From positions 29,111,815 to 29,175,814 of the forward strand of contig OZ024794.1 of assembly GCA_964017045.1 (NCBI GenBank): 64,000 bases of DNA, in the 5' to 3' direction. This document shows, in pieces, positions 53,790 through 64,000 of this stretch. The translations under genes and the position numbers were made by a program. Position 1 is the stretch's first letter. The number at the start of each line of letters is the position of its first letter. The notes beneath the pieces were generated by a model that was not told the origin of the DNA, did no database searches, and saw nothing but the letters and a program-made list of their open reading frames with translations. The stretch comes from Omphiscola glabra (taxonomy: Eukaryota; Mollusca; Gastropoda; Lymnaeidae).

Positions 53790-53895
53790 GCTGAAAAACA
53801 TTTGGCACAGAGAAATGCTTTTCATTCTTCAACAATTAACTACATCAGTGTTGAGGTCATCTCTCAGGGTTCCAGATGATAGGAAATGACAGTAT
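53790..53895 (+). repeat. Dispersed repeat copy B
   Basis: Counterpart of 6165-6270, same orientation and order of shared blocks (AGAGAAATGCTTTTCA; CCAGATGATAGGAAATG). It lies about 0.85 kb past the CHMP7 stop codon. Confidence 0.6.
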
Positions 53896-54130
53896 AATAT
53901 GGTCATCTCATTTTTCTCCCCTAATTGATCTGGGGATTGATTTTACGAGTAATTTTATTTCTGTTACACAGATATTGTCAGTTGGCCGATATGTCTAATC
54001 AATTATTAATAAAAAGTTTCAGTTACTTAAATCAATAAATTGAGTAAAGGCATAAAAGAGATAACAAATAGACAGTAAAGTCTGGGGATGATGGTAGACT
54101 TTGAAAGTTTTATTTATATTATCCCTGTTA

Positions 54131-54300
54131 ACTGCTGTATATCATTGTCTCATCAACAAGACCAGGGGGTCCACTGCTGCATATCATTGTCTCATCAACA
54201 AGACAAAGGGGTCCACTGCTGCATATCATTGTCTCATCAACAAGACAAAGGGGTCCACTGCTGCATATCATTGTCTCATCAACAAGACAAGGGGGTCCAC
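54131..54300. repeat. Minisatellite, 42 bp x 4
   Basis: Four near-identical copies of ACTGCTGCATATCATTGTCT plus CATCAACAAGACAAAGGGGT and CC. Two plus-strand frames remain open through it. The array lies 436 bp beyond the CHMP7 stop codon, possibly within or near its 3' UTR. Confidence 0.92.
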
Positions 54301-54735
54301 AACCAGTCGTGCTGGAGCCGCATGTGGCTCTTTCAGTGAATAAATGCTTTCCTCTTCATTATCAAACTGAACTTTATGTACTGGAAAAAGAGCTTTTAAA
54401 AAAAAAAGTTATTTAATTATATTTGTTTTAATAAAGTTTTTAAATTTAAGGTATCATAAGGTGATTATTACTCCAGGTGTCATGTGCTCATTCCCAAAAG
54501 CCCCTACCTGGGGCCGCTTAAATATTTTCTTGCAGATGCAATTTTAAAAATAATCTTTCAAAAAAAGGTTCCCCACCCTTTAAAACAAGACCAAAAATTT
54601 CTATGTAGAAAAATATTGATTGTAAGGAGTACATAGTATATTATGCATTAATTACAAGCACTTTTACTATTTACATCATGCTAAAACAGAAGCTCTGTTT
54701 TATATATTTTAAAAAATGAGTGTGTAACTGTGAAG

Positions 54736-57700
54736 TCAGGATAAATACAACAGTTTTTCAGACTGTTTGTCAGTGGTTGAAGGTGCATGATTACTTCGAG
54801 AAGGTGAGCGTGAAGGAACATTCGGGAGACCTGAAATGTAAATTAGTGACTTTTTTTTTTTTAAAAAGAACAAAACCAACCCTATGTTAAAATAAAAGCA
54901 GGCAAAAAAAAACCATGAAGAAATAGTTTTCACATTAAAAAGAAATTTAGTAGCGAAGAATATAAACTGTGTAATATATAATTAGTGGAATGAACTATTT
55001 TTTAACACTTAAACTTTTTAATTTTAACACACTCAAAAAAAGAAAATCTACCTAAGTCATCAAGAGTTAAAGATTGAAAGGTATCTAATGGGATTTCTTC
55101 AACTTGTTCATGCTTTCCAGGTTGATTGCTATAATCCAATTTTGTTTTATCTTCATAATCTTTTAATAGTTCATCCAAGTCCTTTTCTAGGTCTTCATCA
55201 TCATCGTATGGAGTTGAAGAAGTGCTCAAAAGTTTATTTATTTCATCCTGATTTTCAAGAGCCTAAAAAACACATAAAATGATATGGATATTTTCATAAT
55301 CAATAAATTGCAAACATAATATATCAGCAAATTCACAATTAATTCTATGATTATTTTCAATATCCATTAAAATATTTCAGAACTTTCAATAAAAAAATTA
55401 TAAAATTCATAATAGTATACAAATAATGTTTTTCTTTAAAAAAAAAGAATAAGCATCAAAAGCCAGTGACATTGAATGGAAAAATTATGGGTATAATTAT
55501 TTGACTCACTTCTTGTACTCCCTCTACAACGGCTTCTGCTTTTTCCATTGTCAAATCATTATTTAATGACTTCAATGCCATCAGACCAGCCTCACAAGCC
55601 TTGATAACCTGAGGATACATTACAGATCCATTACAGAATGTAAATGAAGTTACAAAGTGATTCAATGTTGGCATATTGTTTTAAAAAAATACCAGACAAA
55701 AAGCTGCAGTGTCTTTGAGATGCTATTCAAGGCTACCAATCTGACAAGAAAGGTGAGACTTTAACAGACCCTGTTCAAGGTGAAGAGATGGAACTTTTTT
55801 TTTTTTTTCAATTCTAGAATGATGATATCCAGGCTAAAATGTAAGAATCTTAACAATGTGCAGGTTACATGTCTATGGTTAGTTAATTCACCATCTCATT
55901 TGTGCTTGAGTCTTCTATCTTTTCCACTATGCTCTGCAAATTGGTAAGGGATGCTGATTTTCTTTCTATTGTTTTCAATAAGCTTTTCTTTTTTCTCAAA
56001 CTGTGCAGTGCCTGAAAATAAAGATATGATTTTTTTTTCTTTCCCTTTTTTTTTTTAAAAAAAAAAATGCAACCACTGAACTGAAAGAATTGTTTCTTTT
56101 TTTTTTTTTTTTACTTTAACCTAATTTAGATTTAAAAATATTGTCTTTTTAATCCTAATAGCTATGGGTAAAACATATTATTTATTTTAAACTTTTAACA
56201 AACTAGAATCAACAACTAAAATAAGTATAAGTAATAAAACAATCAAATCAAAGGATATTTAAAATAAGTACCATTGACTTTTTCCCTTCCCTTAAGTATT
56301 GTTTTGCCTCACAAACAAGTCTGTAAAAATAGTTTTTAGATGAAGTGAAAGTCAACATTATGTGCATAAAAATTGTAAATTCCTTTTTTATCCATCAATA
56401 CATTGATATATTATTTGTGGGGAAAATGTGCTAATTATTGGAACTTACAATTTAACCATTGCCAAAATAACATGAATAATGTCTCTCCCTTATGAGACTT
56501 AATAGAAAGACAACTCATTTAGACTTTTAAAGGATTTTTAAGCAAGAAACAACAGTAGAATTTGAGTTTTGAAGTAAATGGAAAAAGCATGGGGATAAAC
56601 TGAGTTAATTAAGAGGTTACAGCAAATGCCACCATACTTTTCAAAGAATAGAAAGTTTGTTGGGTTTTTTTTGTTGTTAATATTATCTCACCTTTCATTT
56701 CGTACTGAAAGATCTTCAATTTCTTTTTCAAGCTTTTTCAAAGTCTTTTGAATCCTTAATGCAAAAAATTGTGAAAATTACTTACGATAGATAATTTATC
56801 TACTTATTGTGTGTGTCTGGCCAAAAAAGCAACCAACACAACACGGGTTTAGACTGTCTCTTGATTTCCCTTCCAGACTTCACATACACAAACATTACAC
56901 AACACTGATCAGGCCTCAAATTATTTATTTGTCCTTGTCTAATCTCTCTCTATCTCTCTCACTAACATTCTTCTCTCTTCTGGCCTTTTTGTTTTAACTG
57001 CCTATCTCAGACTAACTCCTGACCCACCCTGGTTTGTCTCTGTGCTCTGTCTGTTTTTTTCCCCTCCCTCCAACTATCCCCACCTTATCATTTATATCCT
57101 GCTCAAACATGCACCCCAGCATCACCAGGCAAGTCTTCACTTAGAACACCCAAGAAATGGAGACTGATCAAGGAATGCCTACAGATGTGACCTGCAGGCA
57201 GACACTAATGAGATAGGAGGGAACTAGGGATTTCAAGATGCCTGAAAAGCCTGGAAAGCTCTTATTGTTGGACTATGTCACAGGAAAACAAAAACATCTC
57301 ATCTTTAGATATTTATTTATAAATGTTTAGAAAAATATTTTTTACATAACAACAAATATTACTTGTATATTAACTACAAGCAAAATTATTCACTCAAAAA
57401 ATAATTTTTTGGCACAAACTGAATTGCCATGAGATGGCTAAGCATGTGAGGCAAACACAAATAAAATCATTTACTAAATGACAGTAATATCAATGTAAAA
57501 CTATTTTTTACAAGAGCTATATCAGACCTGTTTACCCTCAAAATCTTAAAATCGTACAATTTCATCACAAAATCATTCAATACATTATCTTAATAGTAAA
57601 AAAACACTCAGTATATATAATGTTTACACATAAAAATTGTAGATTGTACGCCAAAATCGTAAGAGTAAACAGGTCTGCTATATACTATATTTTATATGTT

Positions 57701-60700
57701 AGAACTTACTGATAAACTTGAAGTTCAAAATCCAATATATTTTCTACTTTAGTTGCATCCTGTTTACAAAACTTGACAATCTGGTAAATACAGTTTACTC
57801 AATTTGAGTAATTTCTGTTTGGACTTCATATAATTTTAATTTTTTAAAACAAATAAAAAAATTTTTTTCAAAATATCAGTTGCCAACAATCTGTTAATGT
57901 TTTAGATTGGTATAATAAGTGTTTTAGAATTAACCATAATTAACATAAGCAAGAATTATATCAATAGCATCAAATCAATTTGTTAGAAGTATTTTCAACA
58001 ATGCAAACATTCAGAAGTTATACAACTTCCCTACATGTATTGATTTAATGTTTTATAAATTAAAAAAAAAATTAAGATGGAAACCATTTCTTTTTCCTCC
58101 GTTTCCCGGAGAACTATCTTTCTATCATGTTGAAGCTGGGTCAAAATTAGTTCAAATTCTTCATCTGATCGAATTGATAGCTTATGGTAATTCCTTAGTT
58201 CAACTACAGATAGTAAGTTACTTGTCATCTCATTAGCCATGCTGGCTTGGAGATCTGCTAGAAGTTGCTCAGATATTTTCTGCAGATATACAAAATGTAA
58301 AAATTAGTAATTATTATTCTTTTTTTAATATTATCCAGTTTTTATAAAATATAATTTATTGATGTGTTTTCATTATATAATCATGTGATGTTTTTAAACA
58401 TGGGGGCCATCCAAAAATTAGGTCACATTTTTCTGACAATGTGTGACAAGCGGGAGACAGTGTTAATCAATGTTACATACATAAAACGCGGAACATAATT
58501 GAAACAATGTGCACTGAATTACAGTAATTTTTAACATATTTTCTATTCATTTGTGGATATGTGATAGTTGATAATTTGTATTTGATTCAATATTTTCATT
58601 TTTCACATACAATAACCATCAATATTACTGAGTGAATCAGCACTATGGAGAACTGGTACAAACATTGACCACCCTGAGGTTACAGGATGACATGGAGAAA
58701 AAGAGTCGAGGTGCAGTGACTTTGACAATTGTAATATGAATTAATGAATTAAAATGTGTGGATTAGAAGACGTTTTGAGCAGCAAATATATGCTAACAAA
58801 ATGAAATTAGACCAGGTAATCAGATTGCATAGCAAAATTAAAAGCATAATACAATGAAAGTGAAAGTGATTTGAAGCATTATGTAAACTTAAACATTAAT
58901 TTTTAATTTTAACATTATTATTTTGTGGGGTGGGGTGATTTACTGTTTTAGTGGAGCATGTTTTTTCGTATATAGATTTGTGATGTTGAGGGAATGGAAG
59001 AGTAAAAAATCTGTAAAAGTGGTGTCAAGTCATTTATAGATTGTCCAATTACCCTTCCCCTCCTCCCAAAAATGTATATCTATATAAAAAAGAAGAAGAT
59101 TGGTAGAAGCTCTGTCTCCAATTTACAAGAAAGGAATTTTTATATTAAGTGATTACAGAGAGTAATTTAAAGCATTTAACAAGAATAAAAAGGGTTAAAT
59201 GGTTTCAGACACACTCCAGTTTTCCGTAAAATTATTTATTTAACATTACCTTTACAACTTCTGGCCAGACATAAAGTGTTGCTTTATTTCCTGTTGATGA
59301 TCCAACAAGACGACCAACACTCCAGGTCAAAGGTTGCTTGACTAAAGTGTTGAAGCCCCATGATAGCCAGGAATTAGATTTCCTGAACTCTTCAACACTT
59401 TTTACTCTACCAGTTCTATAAAATAAAATTAACTGGTATAAGTCTATATCAAAAATGACTTTATTGTGCTTGGAATATTTTCCTGTTTAATATAAGGAAG
59501 TCGTTTAGCTAGAGAACATACACTGCTCAAAAATAATAAAATATATTAAGTCTAGTACTGTTGTTAGTATAGACAGTGTAGGATCTACATTCTTAGGGAT
59601 TATAAAATATGGTTCAGTCAGTTCTGTTTTCAGATACATAAATAACAAAACTCAAAGAACTATAATTAATCCAAAATGCCAACACAATAACTTTTTTTTC
59701 ATAAAATCACCTCACTGAAAGTAGACCTCTCCGTGTAATCACAAATAATTTTTTTTTTGGACACCCATAGACTTCCATAGAGCAGAATGATTTTAAAAAA
59801 TGTAAATCTCTTGGTTTTGATAACAATAATCACTTAAGCCTTAATAAATGACGTCTCACTATTTTGGTGATATTTTATTCCTCCCACAAATCATCACAAA
59901 TTTGTGACACAAATTATGCATTTTTAATCACATAAATTTGTGAAGCTCCCTCCCCCTAAAAGTTAATAAAAAGCTTTAAAGAAAAGACCAAATTAATTAT
60001 AGTGAAAGGAATGGCTCTAACTAAAAGGCTAATCTAGTAAGACTAGTTGTTAAGCTTGTGATCAGACCAGACCAATCATCATATTCATACTATTAATTAC
60101 TATCATCTAGCTAGCTAGGCCTAATACAAATATGTACAAGATAAATAATGGGCTGATTCACTGCTCCAGCATTTAACAGAAACTCATCGCTCTCCCTCCT
60201 AGACAGGGAAGAGGCCATGACAGGCAGTTCCGGCTCATCTCATAGCAACAATAACTCAGTACAGGAACTGCTCATTCCTGCCAAAGACAATCAGGGATTG
60301 GAACAAGCTTCCAAAAGCAACAGTTGCGTAGACTACACTTGACACATTAGCCTAGGCACTTTGATGAAAATTTCAAAACATTTTGAAAAATATAAAAATA
60401 CTACAACTGTATCGTATTATAGAGCCCATAGTAGACTTCATAGACTGTTTTACAAAAACACCAAGATCAACTTTCTAGCTCAAGTGGTTCAAAAGTTATT
60501 AATTTTTTAGTAAGGACCACAAAACCACTTTTTCACTATGACTATGGGATAGGAGCCAGAATTATCAATTTGATCGTGGGCTGTTAAAATATAGAAGTAG
60601 AAGAAATGGCACATTTCGAGAGATGGGTCTGCGTTTTTTACCATGGCCGCCATCTTGGTTGACACCACCGGTAAAATTAAGAATAAAATGTTTAAAAATA

Positions 60701-63380
60701 ATGAAAAAACTTCCTAAATGTATCCCTCACCCTAACCTGAACCCTAAATCTATCCCTCACCCTAACCTGAACCCTAAATCTATCCCTAAACCTAACCTGA
60801 ACCCTAAAGTCATTAGCAACATAACAATACACACAAATGACGCAATGATAGGTACTTCCCCGAAGCAAGGGCCACTCCTATAAAATTTGTATCGGAAACG
60901 GAGGTCGGCGCAATGAAATCTGAGTTTTTAATTTTTTATGTGCATGTAATTCGAATAAATCAGGCGTCCTTCTGGTCCATAATTAAGGTCAAACTCCGCC
61001 CATTCACGTTAGGAGAAATGTTGACCTACATTCCTATTAAGTTATTTTTTTCATTAAAACAACTTTAAGTGAGGAAAATCATATGTTAATATAAGGCATC
61101 TTTGCATTAAAAAATTCGGTCTAAATATTCAGGGTAGGTTTTTCATATTAAATGTAGGTCTGCATAATATTATTATTATTATTATTATGGGTAGTTTTCT
61201 ATAGCGTGGTACCCCAGCCTAGGGCTGGGCTCACCACGCTGTACATGCAAATTAAAATGAACTTAAAAATATAAATTAAAAACCAACCATTCCATAACAA
61301 TTTACATGTGAAGCCATGGACGGCACTCAGCAGCATCGTTTAACTTTCAGAGGGGGAATCAGTCAGGATAGTAAAGTTTAAAGAGGTGTGTTTTGAGTGC
61401 AGTTTTGAAGGCTGTGATGTTTGATATAATTCTGATGTGTAGTGGAAGAGAATTCCATTGTTTGGGGGCACAGTAAGAGAAAGATCTTTCACCGTATGTT
61501 TTTGTGCGAGTCTTAGGGACATAAAGAATACGATCGTCTGCGGAGGAGCGAAGCTGTCGAAGGGGTGAATAGACAGAGAGAATTTCGGTTAGATATGAAG
61601 GGCAGGAATTCGAGAAAAAGTGGTGGCACAGAACAGAGAGTTTATAATCAATCCGTGCTTGTACAGGGAGCCAATGAAGTGAATGAAGTAGTGGTGTGAC
61701 GTGATCACGTTTTTTTGCCTTTAAAACTAGCCTAGCAGCTGAGTTTTGAACCTTTTGTAATCTTTCTAAGAAGTGTTTTGGTGAGCCTGACAGAAGAGAG
61801 TTGCAGTAGTCAAGACGAGAGAGAACAAGAGCACAGACTAAGGTTTTTGTTGCACTAACTGTGAGGTAGTGGCGATTGGAGCTGATCTGACGGATAGCAG
61901 TGTATGCAGAGCGACAAATGTGAGATATATGTTTATCTAGAGACATGTTGTTAGACAGAATATAACCAAGATTCCTAGTTGAGTATGTAAACTGTATGTC
62001 TGAGTTACCTACTTGAAATGAGGTGGGGAGAGCTGAGTTAGAGGATGATTTGTGATCATGAATAAGAAGTGCTTCCGTATATATTGAAGTATATGTGTGC
62101 AAAATTTCATTGCGCTAGCTCACATCACATTTTCTCAATTCTCTCCAACATTGACCTCATTATGCACAGGTCGCCCAGGCCATTTTGGATTAGTGATCAC
62201 GCCCCCTTTTAAATGGCGGAAGACGCCGATACTTAGCTTAGGAAATATTCAATTATTACCACTATATACTTCAAAATATTTGATAACTTGTGTTTCAGAA
62301 TGCATTTGAAAGAGATTTAAACTGGAAGGTTTTAATTTGAGTTTTAAAAACCCGGTAGAGTCCATATTATTAGCTATCAGAATTCTCTGTGTGCAAAAGG
62401 TCGTCATGGGCAACCATTCACAGCCCTTGCATAATGGCAGTACTACCTCAGAGTTTCATTCATAAGAGTTTGCCGTGTGCAAAACTATTCAACAATTGGT
62501 CAGAGAAAGTTTTAATTAATTAGTCATGTGCCAAAGTTGAAAGTTCAAAATAAGTAGATCCCAAACAGTATTTTAGGGGATGCATTGCCTTATATATTAT
62601 AGACTATATAGCATGGCTTACTTATAGTGGTATGGACGCTGTAGATTTGGTAAACAGAAAAGCCTTATATTAATACATTATATTAAATTTACTGGTATAC
62701 AAAGTGCATAATTAGATAAATTATAATTGTATAACATTATTTTTTAATACAGCATTAGTTCTGAAAATAAAAGTCGTATAAAATTATCATTAAAACGAGA
62801 GTTATTTAGCTCGTGACGCAACAGCAGAATTGGGTCACAGAATGTGGCGATGCTGTCCATGTTAAAAAATGACAAACTAAGTCGTACTTTAAAAATTCAT
62901 AACTTTAAAACTACAACAGCTAAAAATATGATTTTGGTGTTATAATTCTGTTAAAAATTAGCTCTATTCAACTATGCCATTGGTTTATTTTACAAAAATT
63001 GTTGAATTTTTTACCAAAGTATCTACATGGCTTCATAACTAGACATTTAGCCGAAGAAATAATTAAATAAATCATGGCAAAACAAAAATCTTAAAAATTT
63101 TAATTTAATAAACTCACTTTGCAAGTTCTTCAATAACAGTAGCAAAACACTTAGGTGTTATACCCTTTCGCTCAAACATGGATGGTAATAAATTTACATC
63201 AAATGTTAAACATTGTCTCTCTAATGCTATTTTAGATAGCCAATTTTCCCAGAATTTCATTTTACGATTCCATGAATTGGGATTTAGAGATTTATCTCGG
63301 AATGGCGAATATAAAACAGCAGCCTGCTGATCGTCTTCGAGTTCCGGTGGTAGGAAAGCCGCCTTTTCACTCAAAGACAT
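54736..63380 (-). CDS. CHMP7: Charged multivesicular body protein 7 (CHMP7)
   Basis: CHMP7 is the ESCRT-II/ESCRT-III hybrid that binds LEM2 at the nuclear envelope and seeds ESCRT-III during envelope resealing. Exons 5' to 3': 63380-63118, 59415-59250, 58279-58085, 57780-57710, 56754-56692, 56320-56272, 56011-55892, 55608-55510, 55262-55052, 54830-54736. All phases close, giving 443 residues (human 453). The N-terminal half is the tandem winged-helix region: LPPELEDDQQAAVLYSPFR, MKFWENWL, then SNSWLSWGFNTLVKQPLTW, which aligns with the vertebrate membrane-binding segment. The C-terminal half is ESCRT-III-like: REGKKSM, then ACEAGLMALKSLNNDLTMEK and an acidic DDDEDLEKDLDELLKDYE helix. LGLPNVP near the end could be a MIT-interacting motif. 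Intron 1 (3.7 kb) holds two LINE pieces and a CCTGAACCC repeat. Confidence 0.95.
58402..59048. mobile_element. MITE-like repeat in CHMP7 intron 2
   Basis: GGGGGCCATCCAAAAATTAG then GTCACATTTT at the left is mirrored at the right by GTCAAGTCATTTATAGAT then TGTCC. The termini are diverged, but the order resembles the 52940 element. It fills most of the intron between the exons at 59250 and 58279. Confidence 0.5.
60190..60345 (+). mobile_element. LINE C-terminal fragment in CHMP7 intron 1
   Basis: The plus strand encodes YRNCSFLPKTIRDWNKLPKA before a stop, the conserved end of a reverse-transcriptase ORF. GGCCATGACAGGCAGTTCCG also matches the complement of 28265-28290 in SPAG8, so the two fragments are from one family. 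Confidence 0.7.
60615..60850 (+). mobile_element. Fourth copy of the AACCTGAACCCTAAA repeat family
   Basis: It starts with TTTACCATGGCCGCCATCTT, then has three tandem units of CCTAACCTGAACCCTAAATC and TATCCCT(C/A)A, and ends near CACAAATGACGCAATG. It is the clearest copy in the window and lies in CHMP7 intron 1. Confidence 0.7.
61165..62102 (-). mobile_element. 5'-truncated LINE with intact reverse transcriptase C-terminus
   Basis: A minus-strand frame open from 62102 to 61359 (247 codons) encodes the end of a non-LTR reverse transcriptase. Motifs include LVLSRLDYCNSLLSG, LQKVQNSAARLV, HVTPLLHSLHWLPVQARIDY and APKQWNSLPLHIR. The 3' UTR has the CCCAGCCTAGGGCTGGG hairpin (61213-61229) and an ATT-repeat tail (complement) at 61170-61188. 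The unbroken frame suggests a younger insertion than the sibling at 34770-35345. It lies in CHMP7 intron 1. Confidence 0.92.
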
Positions 63381-64000
63381 CGTTTTTACATGTAAAAACT
63401 ATAAAACAATCACTGATTAGTGTAATTATAATTAAGCAACATAATTATTTTCATTTTCGTTCATAGAAACAACATCTGAGAAGGGAAGGAACTGGATGGA
63501 TATTTATAGTGAATAAATGTTATTTTCATAACGAAAGAGCTAAGTCAAGTCTTTTTTTTCTTTCTTTAAAATAAAGAATGCCAATGAAACAAAATTTTCC
63601 AAATACATTTCACCTTTTTCAAATTCAATTATTATTAATTTTAGTATTTCTTTTTCAAAAATGTTTTTTATTATATGAATGAGGAAAATTAGTGTCCAAA
63701 AGTAGCTTTTAAAAACAGATTTTCTTACATGTCGAGTGCAAGGAGTCACCATCATTTAAAACAATGTGCGACTGTAGTTTAAGACCTGATCAGACTATTA
63801 TTATGCATATCATATTCATTCATAATGATTGAAATTTAAAATCATGTTTATTTCTATTACACAGAAGTTGTGAGATTAAAAAATTAATCTATTCAGTTGT
63901 GTAACTATCACAACCAAGACACCGGTACTTAAAAAATGAGAATACTCTTAAATAAGTTACTCTTGCAAAAGCTAAATAAATTTGAAAATGGGAATCATTA
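63381..64000. other. Upstream flank of CHMP7
   Basis: It contains the CHMP7 5' UTR and promoter by position only. No divergent gene or motif could be recognised before the window ends. Confidence 0.4.

Noticed and set aside
54088..54343. Two overlapping plus-strand frames of about 80 codons
   Set aside because: Both run through the same 42-bp tandem repeat in different phases.
61359..62102. 247-codon frame as a host gene
   Set aside because: The motifs are those of a LINE reverse transcriptase C-terminus, so it is annotated as mobile DNA.

Overview
The window is AT-rich animal nuclear DNA. It holds four confidently recognised multi-exon genes and one probable gene, set in long stretches of introns, transposon remnants and minisatellites. 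Intron-rich metazoan orthologues, tRNA-headed SINEs, degenerate LINEs and many hAT-type MITEs suggest an invertebrate, most likely a heterobranch (pulmonate-type) gastropod mollusc. The phylum is inferred from the general look of the repeats, not proven.

Layout. 1-7.2 kb: a LINE reverse-transcriptase fragment, a tRNA-derived SINE, otherwise gene-free DNA, then a 548-bp piggyBac-type MITE with TTAA ends just beyond the KIF11 stop codon. 7.26-20.06 kb (-): kinesin-5/KIF11, 26 coding exons, 1101 codons. 20.49-25.92 kb (+): RBM8A/Y14, 6 coding exons, 169 codons. These two are head to head with only 426 bp between start codons. 26.96-30.53 kb (-): SPAG8-like ciliary microtubule inner protein, 6 coding exons, convergent with RBM8A. 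31.7-34.6 kb: a cluster of six unrelated minisatellites. 34.8-39.2 kb: LINE 3' end, a U2-snRNA-derived retroposed sequence, two hAT MITEs with 8-bp target duplications and a GC-rich 30-bp minisatellite. 39.79-45.34 kb (+): a compact FAM184-like coiled-coil gene (467 codons in three exons). 45.3-54.7 kb: repeat-rich intergenic DNA, including a second SPIN-type hAT MITE and a 1.6-kb composite tandem element. 54.74-63.38 kb (-): CHMP7, 10 coding exons, 443 codons.

The exon models were built by hand from splice consensus, reading phase and family resemblance. All phases close for KIF11, RBM8A, SPAG8, CHMP7 and the FAM184-like gene. The genes do not form one pathway: a mitotic motor, an exon-junction-complex subunit, an axonemal protein, a coiled-coil protein and an ESCRT-III/nuclear-envelope factor. 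The most unusual content is mobile DNA: two ~206-bp hAT MITEs that closely resemble the horizontally transferred SPIN/OposCharlie elements of vertebrates, and a U2-snRNA-derived retroposon.
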